Positions 29,292 to 37,518 of a stretch of 64,000 nt of DNA are shown one piece after another. The notes beneath the pieces are model-generated. The model was not told where the DNA came from. It worked only from the letters and a program-made list of their open reading frames with translations, and did no database searches. Position numbers and translations under genes: made by a program. Position 1 is the first letter of the stretch. Each line of letters opens with the position of its first letter. Origin of the DNA: Fusobacterium sp. FSA-380-WT-3A (GTDB lineage Bacteria; Fusobacteriota; Fusobacteriia; Fusobacteriales; Fusobacteriaceae); NCBI RefSeq assembly GCF_012843705.1, contig NZ_JABAFQ010000008.1, positions 1 to 64,000 on the forward strand, given 5' to 3'.

Positions 29292-30686
29292 ATGAAATAC
29301 GATATAATTTTTCTTGGTGGTGGACAAGCTGGAGTTTTTGGAGCTTATGAAGCTATAACAAAAAATCCTGATTTAAAAGTTTTAGTAATTGATAAAGGAA
29401 AAATGTTAAAAAATAGAGTTTGTCCAAAGGAACTTACAGGAAAATGTGCTAATTGCCCTACTTGTTCTATTATATATGGAGTAAGTGGAGCTGGAGCTTT
29501 CTCTGACTCAAAATTTAATATGGATTATAAAGTTGGAGGAGATGTTCATAAAGTTACAGGAAAAGAGATTGTTAATGAAACTATAAAAGATGTTGTTAAT
29601 ATATATAGAAAATTTGGATTTAATGAAGAGCCTACAGGACTTAAATATAATCCAGCTATGATAGAAATAAAAAGAAAATGTATAGAGAATAGAGTTCAAC
29701 TTATAGATACTCCTACTATGCATTTAGGAACTGATGGTTCTAGAAAATTATATACAAAACTTATAGATTTTCTTTTAGAAAAAGGTGTAGAGTTTAAAGT
29801 TGAAAGAGATATAGAAGAGCTTCTTATAAAAGATGGAAAAATTTATGGAGCTAAAGTTTTATATAAAGGTGAGCCAGAAGAATATTATTCTGATAATGTT
29901 TTACTTGCTATGGGTAGAAGTGGAGCTCAAAAAGTTATGGAAATGTGCCATAAAACTGGAGTTAAATGTTCTAACGGAGCTATTGATGTAGGAGTTAGAG
30001 TTGAGATTCCTGATATTGTTATGAAAGAAATAAATGAAAATTTCTATGAAGCTAAAATGATATATTATTCAAAAACTTATAAAGATAAAATGAGAACTTT
30101 CTGTAGTAATCCTAGTGGATTTATAGCTATGGAAAAACATGCTGATGATGTAGTTTTAGCCAATGGACATGCCTATAAAAATAAAAAATCTCAAAATACA
30201 AACTTAGCTTTACTATGTACAAAAACATTTACAGAACCTTTTGACAAACCATTTGAGTATGCTACAGCTATAGCAAAAATGTCATCAATGCTTACAGGGG
30301 GAAAACTTCTTCTTCAATCTTATGGAGATTTAAAAGAGGGAAAACGTTCTACTGAAGAAAAATTAGAAAGACTTAATATTGTTCCTACTACTTCTGATTA
30401 TGTAGCTGGAGATATTTCTCTTGCTTGTCCAAAAAGAATATTAGATAACATTATTGAGTTTATAGAAGCTCATGATAAAATTACTCCAGGATTTGCTTCT
30501 GCTGATTTACTTCTTTATTTCCCAGAAATAAAATTCAGAAGTACAAGAATGGAAATTGATTCTAATATGATGACTAATATAGATGGACTTTATGCTGCTG
30601 GAGATGGTTCTGGTTATGGTAGTGGATTAAATATTGCTGCTGTAATGGGAATATTGGCTGTTAGACATATGCTAACTAGAATATAA
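29292..30686 (+). CDS. FAD-dependent oxidoreductase (COG2509-like)
   Basis: 464 residues with an N-terminal dinucleotide-binding fold 'IIFLGGGQAGVFGAYEA' and two Cys-rich stretches ('CPKELTGKCANCPTC' near residue 43). 'GVSGAGAFSDSKFN' and a C-terminal FAD motif 'GLYAAGDGSGYGSGLNIAAV' follow. These are the marks of the uncharacterised FAD-dependent dehydrogenase group COG2509. AGGAGG lies 5 bases before the ATG. The reaction is unknown. The Cys cluster could bind a metal or an Fe-S centre. Confidence 0.8.
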   Translation: MKYDIIFLGGGQAGVFGAYEAITKNPDLKVLVIDKGKMLKNRVCPKELTGKCANCPTCSIIYGVSGAGAFSDSKFNMDYKVGGDVHKVTGKEIVNETIKDVVNIYRKFGFNEEPTGLKYNPAMIEIKRKCIENRVQLIDTPTMHLGTDGSRKLYTKLIDFLLEKGVEFKVERDIEELLIKDGKIYGAKVLYKGEPEEYYSDNVLLAMGRSGAQKVMEMCHKTGVKCSNGAIDVGVRVEIPDIVMKEINENFYEAKMIYYSKTYKDKMRTFCSNPSGFIAMEKHADDVVLANGHAYKNKKSQNTNLALLCTKTFTEPFDKPFEYATAIAKMSSMLTGGKLLLQSYGDLKEGKRSTEEKLERLNIVPTTSDYVAGDISLACPKRILDNIIEFIEAHDKITPGFASADLLLYFPEIKFRSTRMEIDSNMMTNIDGLYAAGDGSGYGSGLNIAAVMGILAVRHMLTRI

Positions 30687-30698
30687 AGGAAGGAAATT

Positions 30699-32498
30699 AT
30701 GTTTTTACCTACTACTTTAGAAGAAGTAAAAAAATTAGGTTGGGATTCTCTTGATGTAATTCTTATATCAGGAGATACCTATATTGATTCATCATACAAT
30801 GGAACTGCCCTTATTGGAAAATGGCTTGTAAAAAATGGTTATAAAGTTGGAGTTATTGCTCAACCTGATATAAATTCTCCAGATGATATTACTCGTCTTG
30901 GTGAACCAAAACTTTATTGGGGAGTTTCTGCTGGTTGTGTTGATTCAATGGTAGCCAATTATACAGCTACAAAAAAAAGAAGACATAAAGATGATTTCAC
31001 TCCTGGTGGAGAAAATAATCGTCGTCCTGATAGAGCTTCTATAGTTTATACAGGACTTATTAGAAGATTTTTTAAAAACAGTAAAATTCCTATTGTTTTA
31101 GGTGGAATAGAAGCAAGTCTTAGAAGAATTACTCACTACGATTATTGGTCTAATAATCTTCGTCGTTCTCTTATTTTCGATGCTAAAGCTGATATTCTCT
31201 CTTATGGAATGGGAGAAAAATCTATGCTTTCTCTAGCTGAGGCTATAAAAAACAACAAAGATTGGAGAAATATTCGTGGACTTGCATATATTTCAAAAGA
31301 AGCAAATCCTGATTATATTACTGTTCCATCTTTTGAAGAATGTGTTGAAGATAAATTTAAATTTATAGATATGTTTAATATATTCTATAAAAATTGTGAC
31401 CCAATTACAGCTAAGGGATTAAATCAAAAACATGGAGATAGATGGCTTATACAAAATCCACCATCAGAAACTTTTTCTCAAGAATTACTTGATGAAATCT
31501 ATGGTTTAGACTACGAAAGAGATGTACATCCATATTATAAAGCTCAAGGATTTGTAAGAGCTATTGATACTATAAAATATTCTCTTACAACTCATAGAGG
31601 TTGTTATGGAGAATGTAATTTTTGTGCTATTGCTATTCATCAAGGAAGAACAGTTTCATCTCGTAGCGAAGAATCAATACTAAAAGAGATAAAAGATATT
31701 ACTAAGGATAAAAAATTTAAAGGTCATATATCAGATTTAGGTGGGCCTACTGCTAATATGTATCAAATGGAATGTAGTAAAAAATTAAAATTTGGAGCTT
31801 GTAGTGATAAAAGATGCCTTTATCCAAATGTTTGTCCAGCTCTAAAACCTAACCACAAAAAACAAATTGATATTTTGACAAAAATAAGAAATCTTGATAA
31901 AATAAAAAAAGTATTTATTGCTTCTGGTATAAGATATGATTTAATCTTAGGAGATAAAGTAAATGGTGATAAATATTTGGAAGAAATAGTTGCTCATCAT
32001 GTATCTGGACAGATGAAAATTGCTCCAGAACACACAGAGGATAAAATCCTTGACTTAATGGGAAAGCCTGGAAAAGATGAACTTATTAAATTTAAAAGAA
32101 GATTTTATGAATTAAATAAAAAGTTAGATAAAAAACAATTTTTAACTTACTATTTAATAGCTGCTCATCCAGGTTGTAACGAAAAAGATATGTTAGATTT
32201 AAAGATTTTTGCTTCTGAGGAATTAAAAATAAGCCCTGAACAAGTTCAAATCTTTACCCCTACACCATCTACTTATGCTACTTTGATGTATTATACAGAG
32301 ATAAATCCTTTTACAGAAAAGAAAATATTTGTAGAAAAGGATAATGGTAAAAAAGAAAAACAAAAAAATATTATTATTCCTCGTGAGAAAAATCAAAATA
32401 CTTCTCATAAATCTACATTTAATAAAGATAAAAAAGTTTTATCAAATAAATCTGATAAAAATAATTTTAAAAATAAAAATTTCAAAAAAACTAGATAA
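30699..32498 (+). CDS. YgiQ-family radical SAM protein
   Basis: A 599-residue protein. The radical SAM cluster motif CxxxCxxC is in 'RGCYGECNFCAIAIHQGR' near residue 308. The N-terminal UPF0313 region has 'DVILISGDTYIDSSYNG' and the C-terminal part has 'GQMKIAPEHTEDKILDLMGK'. Further Cys residues ('CSDKRCLYPNVCPAL') may hold another metal centre. The last 70 residues are lysine- and asparagine-rich and low in complexity, a disordered tail. Function of the family is unproved. It is the last gene before a hairpin, 11 bp after the oxidoreductase. Confidence 0.9.
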   Translation: MFLPTTLEEVKKLGWDSLDVILISGDTYIDSSYNGTALIGKWLVKNGYKVGVIAQPDINSPDDITRLGEPKLYWGVSAGCVDSMVANYTATKKRRHKDDFTPGGENNRRPDRASIVYTGLIRRFFKNSKIPIVLGGIEASLRRITHYDYWSNNLRRSLIFDAKADILSYGMGEKSMLSLAEAIKNNKDWRNIRGLAYISKEANPDYITVPSFEECVEDKFKFIDMFNIFYKNCDPITAKGLNQKHGDRWLIQNPPSETFSQELLDEIYGLDYERDVHPYYKAQGFVRAIDTIKYSLTTHRGCYGECNFCAIAIHQGRTVSSRSEESILKEIKDITKDKKFKGHISDLGGPTANMYQMECSKKLKFGACSDKRCLYPNVCPALKPNHKKQIDILTKIRNLDKIKKVFIASGIRYDLILGDKVNGDKYLEEIVAHHVSGQMKIAPEHTEDKILDLMGKPGKDELIKFKRRFYELNKKLDKKQFLTYYLIAAHPGCNEKDMLDLKIFASEELKISPEQVQIFTPTPSTYATLMYYTEINPFTEKKIFVEKDNGKKEKQKNIIIPREKNQNTSHKSTFNKDKKVLSNKSDKNNFKNKNFKKTR

Positions 32499-32512
32499 TA
32501 AATTTAATTTCA

Positions 32513-32540
32513 TATCTTAAATCCTGAACCCTTTAAGATA
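32513..32540 (+). other. Hairpin between the radical SAM gene and der
   Basis: Perfect 9-bp inverted repeat TATCTTAAA/TTTAAGATA with a 10-base loop. It is followed by AAAAAAC, not a U-tract, so it is not a standard terminator. It may be a processing or pausing element. Confidence 0.35.
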
Positions 32541-32586
32541 AAAAACTTAAATTTTTATTATAAAAAATTTGTATAAAGGAGGAAAT

Positions 32587-33900
32587 ATGAAACCAATTGT
32601 TGCTATTATTGGAAGACCTAATGTTGGAAAATCTACTCTTTTTAATAAGCTAGTTGGAGATAGAGTTGCTATTGTTGATGACCAACCAGGTGTTACAAGA
32701 GATAGACTTTATAGAGATACTGAATGGAATGGAAGAGAATTTGTTTTAGTTGATACTGGAGGACTAGAACCTAGAAATAATGATTTTATGATGACAAAAA
32801 TAAAAGAACAAGCTGAGGTTGCTGTTACTGAAGCTGATGTTATTTTATTTGTTGTTGATGGAAAAGCTGGACTTACAGCTTTAGATGAAGAGGTAGCTTA
32901 CTATCTTAGAAAAAAAACAAAACCTGTTATCCTTTGTGTAAATAAAATAGATAACTATACAGAACAACAAGATGATTTAATAGATTTCTGGGCTTTAGGT
33001 TTTGATAATCTTATAGGAATTTCAGCTGAACATAAAACAAACTTAGGAGATATGTTAGATTTAGTTGTGGAATTAATTGATACTGTTGAAATTCCAGAAG
33101 AAGAGGAAGATGGATTAAAAATTGCCATTATCGGTAAACCTAATGCTGGAAAATCTTCTCTTGTTAATAAATTATGTGGAAAAAATAGAACTATTGTAAG
33201 TAATATTGCTGGAACTACAAGAGATGCTATTGACACTCCTGTAATGTTCAATGAGAATAAATATATTTTAATTGACACTGCTGGAATTAGAAGAAAATCT
33301 AAAGTTGAAGAAGCTTTAGAGTATTATTCAGTATTAAAAGCTTTAAAAGCTATAAAAAGAGCTGATGTATGTTTCTTATTATTTGATGGTAAAGAGGGAC
33401 TTACTGAACAAGATAAAAGAATAGCTGGTATTGCTCATGAAGAAAAGAAACCAATAGTTATAGTTGTTAATAAATGGGACTTAATAGAAAAATCTAAGGA
33501 TACTATGAAAGAGATGAAAGAAAGTTTACTTGCTGAGTTACCTTTCCTTGCTTATGCTCCTATTGAATTTATTTCAGCTTTAACAGGACAAAGAACTATA
33601 AATCTTTTTGAAATAGCTGATAATATCTATGAAGAGTATACTAGAACTATCTCTACAGGACTTCTTAATACTGTTATTAATGAAGCTGTTATTATGAATC
33701 CACCTCCTACAAGAAAAGGTAGAGTTACTAAAATCAATTATGCTACTCAAGTTGGTACTGCACCACCTAAATTTGTTTTATTCTGTAATTATCCAGAGCT
33801 TGTACACTTCTCATACTCTAGATATATAGAAAATAAATTAAGAGAAGCATTTGGATTTGAAGGTTCTCCAATAGAGATTTCTTTTGAAAAGAAAAATTAA
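32587..33900 (+). CDS. der: Double-GTPase ribosome-assembly factor Der (EngA)
   Basis: Needed for large-subunit assembly. Two tandem GTPase domains are visible: G1 'GRPNVGKSTLFN' and G4 'NKID' in the first half, G1 'GKPNAGKSSLVN' near residue 180 and G4 'NKWD' in the second. They are followed by a KH-like domain with 'VNEAVIMNPPPTRKGR'. The ATG at 32587 is chosen because AAAGGAGG ends 4 bases upstream. An in-frame ATG 18 bases earlier lies before that site. The product is 437 residues, normal for the family. A terminator follows. Confidence 0.97.
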   Translation: MKPIVAIIGRPNVGKSTLFNKLVGDRVAIVDDQPGVTRDRLYRDTEWNGREFVLVDTGGLEPRNNDFMMTKIKEQAEVAVTEADVILFVVDGKAGLTALDEEVAYYLRKKTKPVILCVNKIDNYTEQQDDLIDFWALGFDNLIGISAEHKTNLGDMLDLVVELIDTVEIPEEEEDGLKIAIIGKPNAGKSSLVNKLCGKNRTIVSNIAGTTRDAIDTPVMFNENKYILIDTAGIRRKSKVEEALEYYSVLKALKAIKRADVCFLLFDGKEGLTEQDKRIAGIAHEEKKPIVIVVNKWDLIEKSKDTMKEMKESLLAELPFLAYAPIEFISALTGQRTINLFEIADNIYEEYTRTISTGLLNTVINEAVIMNPPPTRKGRVTKINYATQVGTAPPKFVLFCNYPELVHFSYSRYIENKLREAFGFEGSPIEISFEKKN

Positions 33901-33907
33901 TGAAATA

Positions 33908-33944
33908 AAAAAATGTGTAGGTAAAATATCTACACATTTTTATT
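33908..33944. terminator. Bidirectional terminator of der and of the CRISPR array
   Basis: Stem AAATGTGTAG/CTACACATTT with a 9-base loop, flanked by A-runs on the left and T-runs on the right. It ends der on the plus strand and lies just past the leader-distal repeat of the minus-strand CRISPR array. Confidence 0.8.
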
Positions 33945-35028
33945 TTACTTAAATTTTACAAAGTACTAAAACCCTATTAAAGAAATCTCAGAAGAAATGT
34001 ATATTTTTTCATACTTAAATTTTACAAGGTACTAAAACTAATTATTTCGGCTGTCAATTGTTCTTTTTATTTTTTCATACTTAAATTTTACAAGGTACTA
34101 AAACAGGTATCAGTCCATTCAATACTTCCTGTTGATTTTTTCATACTTAAATTTTACAAGGTACTAAAACCACCTAAAGGAAGAATAACAGGGTCTCCCT
34201 ATTTTTTCATACTTAAATTTTACAAGGTACTAAAACTAGGAGGACTAGGGAATAAACTTCTTGATTATTTTTTCATACTTAAATTTTACAAGGTACTAAA
34301 ACCCATTATGCTTTCTCCAAATAATTTTTTAAATTTTTTCATACTTAAATTTTACAAGGTACTAAAACCTTCTTTAGAGTTATTATAAGTAGACGCAGAT
34401 TTTTTCATACTTAAATTTTACAAGGTACTAAAACCTAATTGTTATTTCGTATACATCATCACTTATTTTTTCATACTTAAATTTTACAAGGTACTAAAAC
34501 ACATCATAAACGAACTTCAAGAAAATCTAAATTTTTTCATACTTAAATTTTACAAGGTACTAAAACTGTCTCTTCTCTCTCTTTAAATTTGTTATAATTT
34601 TTTCATACTTAAATTTTACAAGGTACTAAAACACTTGTTTTATAAAAGGCGGGATGACACAAATTTTTTCATACTTAAATTTTACAAGGTACTAAAACAA
34701 TTTACTGTTACTGCTGGAGGATACCAGAATTTTTTCATACTTAAATTTTACAAGGTACTAAAACTAATATCATTAATAGTTGCAGAAGTGGCCGATTTTT
34801 TCATACTTAAATTTTACAAGGTACTAAAACTTATCTTCTATTCTAGTTTTTGCTTTATTCATTTTTTCATACTTAAATTTTACAAGGTACTAAAACATAG
34901 CTTGTCTATTTCTTTTCTAATTCCTGATTTTTTCATACTTAAATTTTACAAGGTACTAAAACACAGCTTGTCTATTTCTTTTCTAATTCCTGATTTTTTC
35001 ATACTTAAATTTTACAAGGTACTAAAAC
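33937..35028 (-). CRISPR. Type II-A CRISPR array, 17 repeats and 16 spacers
   Basis: Repeats of 36 bp with a strict 66-bp period, so every spacer is 30 bp. In crRNA (minus-strand) sense the repeat starts GTTTTAGTACCTTGT and ends AAGTATGAAAAAAT. Sixteen repeats are identical. The one at 33937-33972 differs at five positions, as expected of the leader-distal terminal repeat. Orientation is therefore minus, the same as the cas genes, with the leader next to csn2. The two leader-proximal spacers differ by a single base. The tracrRNA anti-repeat at 37430-37464 matches this repeat. Confidence 0.99.
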
Positions 35029-35061
35029 CTCAAATTTATTTTAACATTTTTTATCTAGTTT
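35029..35061 (-). promoter_or_regulatory. CRISPR leader segment between csn2 and the first repeat
   Basis: Only 33 bp separate the csn2 stop codon from the first repeat. The part next to the repeat reads AAATAAATTTGAG on the minus strand. Any leader element longer than this, and any array promoter, must lie inside the 3' end of csn2. I see no convincing -35/-10 pair in the gap. Confidence 0.6.
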
Positions 35062-36135
35062 TTAAAGTAATTTCTCTATATAATTTGAAAATGGAGAAGA
35101 GTTATCATATAGAATATCCTTTTTATACTTTATATTTGATAGCTTTAAATAAAATAATAATAAAAATATATATTCATAATTTTCTATAAAACATCTACTT
35201 TCATCTAAAATAAATTTGTTAGATATAGTATCCTTATAAAAAATCTCTCCTAAATATAATTCCAAAACAAACTTTAATTTATTTTTTATATTTTCTTCTG
35301 TTTCTAAAATAGGATAATTTTCTTCAAACTTATTTATTACTTCATCTTCTAATAAAAAATTTTTTAACTTATTTTCTTGATAAATATTAATCAAATCTAA
35401 ATTAGAAAAATCAAAAAGATATTTTGAAAAGGTTGCTATTATAACTTGATTATCAATAGAAAGATTTTTTAGAAATTTTTTTAATTTCATTAATTCTTTT
35501 AAAGATAAACTTCTTTCAGGAAAAAGAAAAATAAATATTTTATCCTTTATATTTTCTTTTTCTAAAATTCCTAAATTTAATTTTATTTTTTCAAAAGTAC
35601 TTAAATCATTCATTATAATTTCTTTATTTTCTTTTTTTATAATTATATTTATCTTTTTTACTAAATCAGAAGAAGTTAATTCATTAAAGGAAAATATAAT
35701 ATCTAAATTACTATATTTTGTAATTTCTTTTGATAAATTTTCTGTTGTTTCTTCTATTTCTAAATCCTTTATTAAATTATTAATTGTTATAAGCAAAGGT
35801 TCTGTTGGTAATTTTTCTTTAAAAAAATTGTTTAGTTTTGAATATAATTCACTTTTACTTCCTAATTCAAATTCTATATCTAAATTTTCTTTATCAAGAT
35901 ATATACATTCTTTTGAAGAAATAGGCTCTTTTTTTCTTGAAAAATAATTTACTATATTTAATTTTAAATCATCTAAGTTTTTATCATTTTTTCCTATCTT
36001 TTTTCCTGAAAAATAAAAATATATACTATCACAAATATTTTTTAGTAGTATCTCATCATCTCCTGTAAGAACAGTATAATTTCTATTTTTAAATTGAAGA
36101 AAAGAGATATTTCTAAAATTATTTATCTCTAACAT
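35062..36135 (-). CDS. csn2: Csn2, long form
   Basis: Adaptation protein of type II-A systems that forms a tetrameric ring around DNA ends. The 357 residues make it the long Csn2 type, as beside Streptococcus thermophilus CRISPR1, and not the 220-residue type. Features include 'SIYFYFSGKKIGKNDKNLDD' in the first 60 residues, a helical middle and the ATPase-like fold strands 'KIFIFLFPERSLSL' and 'NQVIIATFS'. AAGGAG lies 5 bases before the ATG. It follows cas2 by 11 bp and ends 33 bp before the array. Assignment rests on position and overall pattern. Confidence 0.85.
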   Translation of the reverse strand: MLEINNFRNISFLQFKNRNYTVLTGDDEILLKNICDSIYFYFSGKKIGKNDKNLDDLKLNIVNYFSRKKEPISSKECIYLDKENLDIEFELGSKSELYSKLNNFFKEKLPTEPLLITINNLIKDLEIEETTENLSKEITKYSNLDIIFSFNELTSSDLVKKINIIIKKENKEIIMNDLSTFEKIKLNLGILEKENIKDKIFIFLFPERSLSLKELMKLKKFLKNLSIDNQVIIATFSKYLFDFSNLDLINIYQENKLKNFLLEDEVINKFEENYPILETEENIKNKLKFVLELYLGEIFYKDTISNKFILDESRCFIENYEYIFLLLFYLKLSNIKYKKDILYDNSSPFSNYIEKLL

Positions 36136-36146
36136 AGTTTCTCCTT

Positions 36147-36470
36147 TTAAAAAATTATCATTTTTTTATCTGTTATTATACTTTCTTGCTTACTTTTTTT
36201 ACCTAAAAATATTTTCATTTTTTCATATTGTTTTTCTGTTATTATAAGTCCTCTTATAGAACCATCAGTTGGAATATAATTTTCAATCTTTTTTATATAA
36301 TTATCTGCCATAGCTTGATTTGTACATATTCTTGTATATACAGAATATTGTAACATTAAAAATCCATTTTCTATTAAAAAATGTCTGAACTCCCTATACT
36401 CTTTTTTTTCAAAATTATCATTCATTGGAAGGTCAAACATAATTAAAAGTCGCATGTATTTATAACTCAT
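36147..36470 (-). CDS. cas2: CRISPR-associated endoribonuclease-like Cas2
   Basis: Structural partner of Cas1 in spacer integration. The 107-residue sequence has the ferredoxin-like strand 'MRLLIMFDLPMND' with its conserved Asp near residue 13 and 'FLMLQYSVYTRICTN' next. The first ATG (36470) overlaps the cas1 end by 11 bases. The ATG at 36455 starts nearer the family's usual N-terminus; neither has a strong ribosome site, so coupling to cas1 is likely. Confidence 0.95.
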   Translation of the reverse strand: MSYKYMRLLIMFDLPMNDNFEKKEYREFRHFLIENGFLMLQYSVYTRICTNQAMADNYIKKIENYIPTDGSIRGLIITEKQYEKMKIFLGKKSKQESIITDKKMIIF

Positions 36471-37365
36471 AAAACTCTATTATTTCAAGATATGGCATTT
36501 TATTTTTATTAAATTTTCCTGTTTTGAAAAATTCTATAATAAATTCTATGTACTTTTCCATAGAATTATAAACAGTTTCCATATAAGAATTATATTTAAT
36601 TTTACTATTTAAAAGATTGATAAGTTCTATTCTATCTTCTCGTGAAAAATACTCACTTTCTTTTATGTTTAAAAAAACATAATAATCTATAATAGGACGA
36701 AATACTTCTATAATATCACTAGCTAAATTAAATTGATTATATTCATTTTTATGATGTATACCTAAATAAGTTAATAGTCCTTTACTTGCTATTATTCTAG
36801 AAATTTTACTATTAAAAATAGTATATCCATAGTTCAAAGCACTATTTACAACATCATTATTACCCCTTATAAAGTTTTCTCCAAACAATTCTCTAAAATA
36901 TATTTTTGCCCCAAGACCTTCTCTATTTTCTAAGTCATTTTCTTTTACTTCAGATATATATTTATCTAAAAGTATAGTTGTTTCTCCTATTTTTTTTAAT
37001 TTCTTTAGAATTTCTTTTTGATTTTCTAATTTTACTTTTACAATTTCTTTCCATAACAATTTTTTTAGATTATTATCCCAATTAATTTGTTCTTCAACTA
37101 TTTTATATTGTCTAAAATAACTATTTAAAGGAAAAATCATAGTTGTTGGATTGTATTTATCATCACAAAATATTAATAAAATATTATATTCAGTAATTTT
37201 ATTCATAAGTTTTACAGTTAAAGATGTTCTATTATCTTCTAAAATTATACTTCCAATGTCTTTTAAAGGAATTTTATATTCTTCACCGTTTTTTATTATC
37301 ATTAAGCTATCTAAATAAAGAGATAATCTCTCACTTTCAGTTATATAGATCGTTCTCCAACTCAA
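36460..37365 (-). CDS. cas1: CRISPR integrase Cas1 (type II)
   Basis: Catalyses spacer insertion. The 301 residues start 'SWRTIYITESERLSL', the type II pattern, and have 'YFRELFGENF' near residue 160 with the metal-binding Glu. 'GIHHKNEYNQFNLASDIIEV' near residue 205 carries the His, and the next Asp/Glu follows in 'FRPIID'. The start is TTG at 37365, with GGAG 5 bases before it. No ATG fits. That ribosome site begins right after the U-tract of the tracrRNA terminator, so cas1 has no room for its own promoter. Confidence 0.97.
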   Translation of the reverse strand: MSWRTIYITESERLSLYLDSLMIIKNGEEYKIPLKDIGSIILEDNRTSLTVKLMNKITEYNILLIFCDDKYNPTTMIFPLNSYFRQYKIVEEQINWDNNLKKLLWKEIVKVKLENQKEILKKLKKIGETTILLDKYISEVKENDLENREGLGAKIYFRELFGENFIRGNNDVVNSALNYGYTIFNSKISRIIASKGLLTYLGIHHKNEYNQFNLASDIIEVFRPIIDYYVFLNIKESEYFSREDRIELINLLNSKIKYNSYMETVYNSMEKYIEFIIEFFKTGKFNKNKMPYLEIIEFYEL

Positions 37366-37386
37366 TTTTACTCCAAAAATTCAAAA

Positions 37387-37483
37387 AAAGAAAAAGTCCC
37401 TCAAAAGAGGGACGATTCCGGTACAAGACCTTATTTTAGTAGGTCTTGAAAAATTTAAGTATGAAGACAAAGCGTCCTTTGTC
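37387..37483 (-). ncRNA. tracrRNA of the type II-A system
   Basis: Read on the minus strand: a 5' hairpin GACAAAG/CTTTGTC (37466-37483); then the anti-repeat, with CATACTTAAATTTT and CAAG and ACTAAAA all matching the complement of the repeat around one bulge; then the nexus GGT-CTTGT-ACC (37420-37430). A terminator with arms GTCCCTC/GAGGGAC (37396-37413) and TTTTTCTTTTTTT completes it. The layout resembles the S. thermophilus CRISPR1 tracrRNA. The predicted start, about 7 bases after the -10 box, is the first base of the 5' hairpin. Confidence 0.92.
37396..37413 (-). terminator. tracrRNA terminator, upstream of cas1
   Basis: Perfect 7-bp GC-rich stem with a 4-base loop and a long U-tract. 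It ends about 31 bases before the cas1 TTG start, so transcripts for cas1, cas2 and csn2 that begin upstream must read through it. Confidence 0.9.
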
Positions 37484-37489
37484 ATTCAC

Positions 37490-37518
37490 AGTATAACATT
37501 TTTACTTTTTTATTTCAA
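37490..37518 (-). promoter_or_regulatory. Promoter of the tracrRNA
   Basis: Minus-strand TTGAAA (37513-37518), 17-base spacer, TATACT (37490-37495). The -35 box directly abuts the cas9 stop codon at 37519-37521. Confidence 0.8.

Noticed and set aside
32513-32540. Intrinsic terminator before der
   Set aside because: The stem is followed by an A-run on the plus strand and no T-run on the minus strand.
34635-35189. Plus-strand open frame of 184 codons with a repeated FFILKFYKVLK peptide
   Set aside because: It is the CRISPR repeat read in one frame; 66 is divisible by three, so the array stays open. It is not a repeat protein.
37387-37483. tracrRNA on the plus strand
   Set aside because: The plus strand carries the same sense as crRNA, not its complement, and lacks a promoter or U-tract in that direction.
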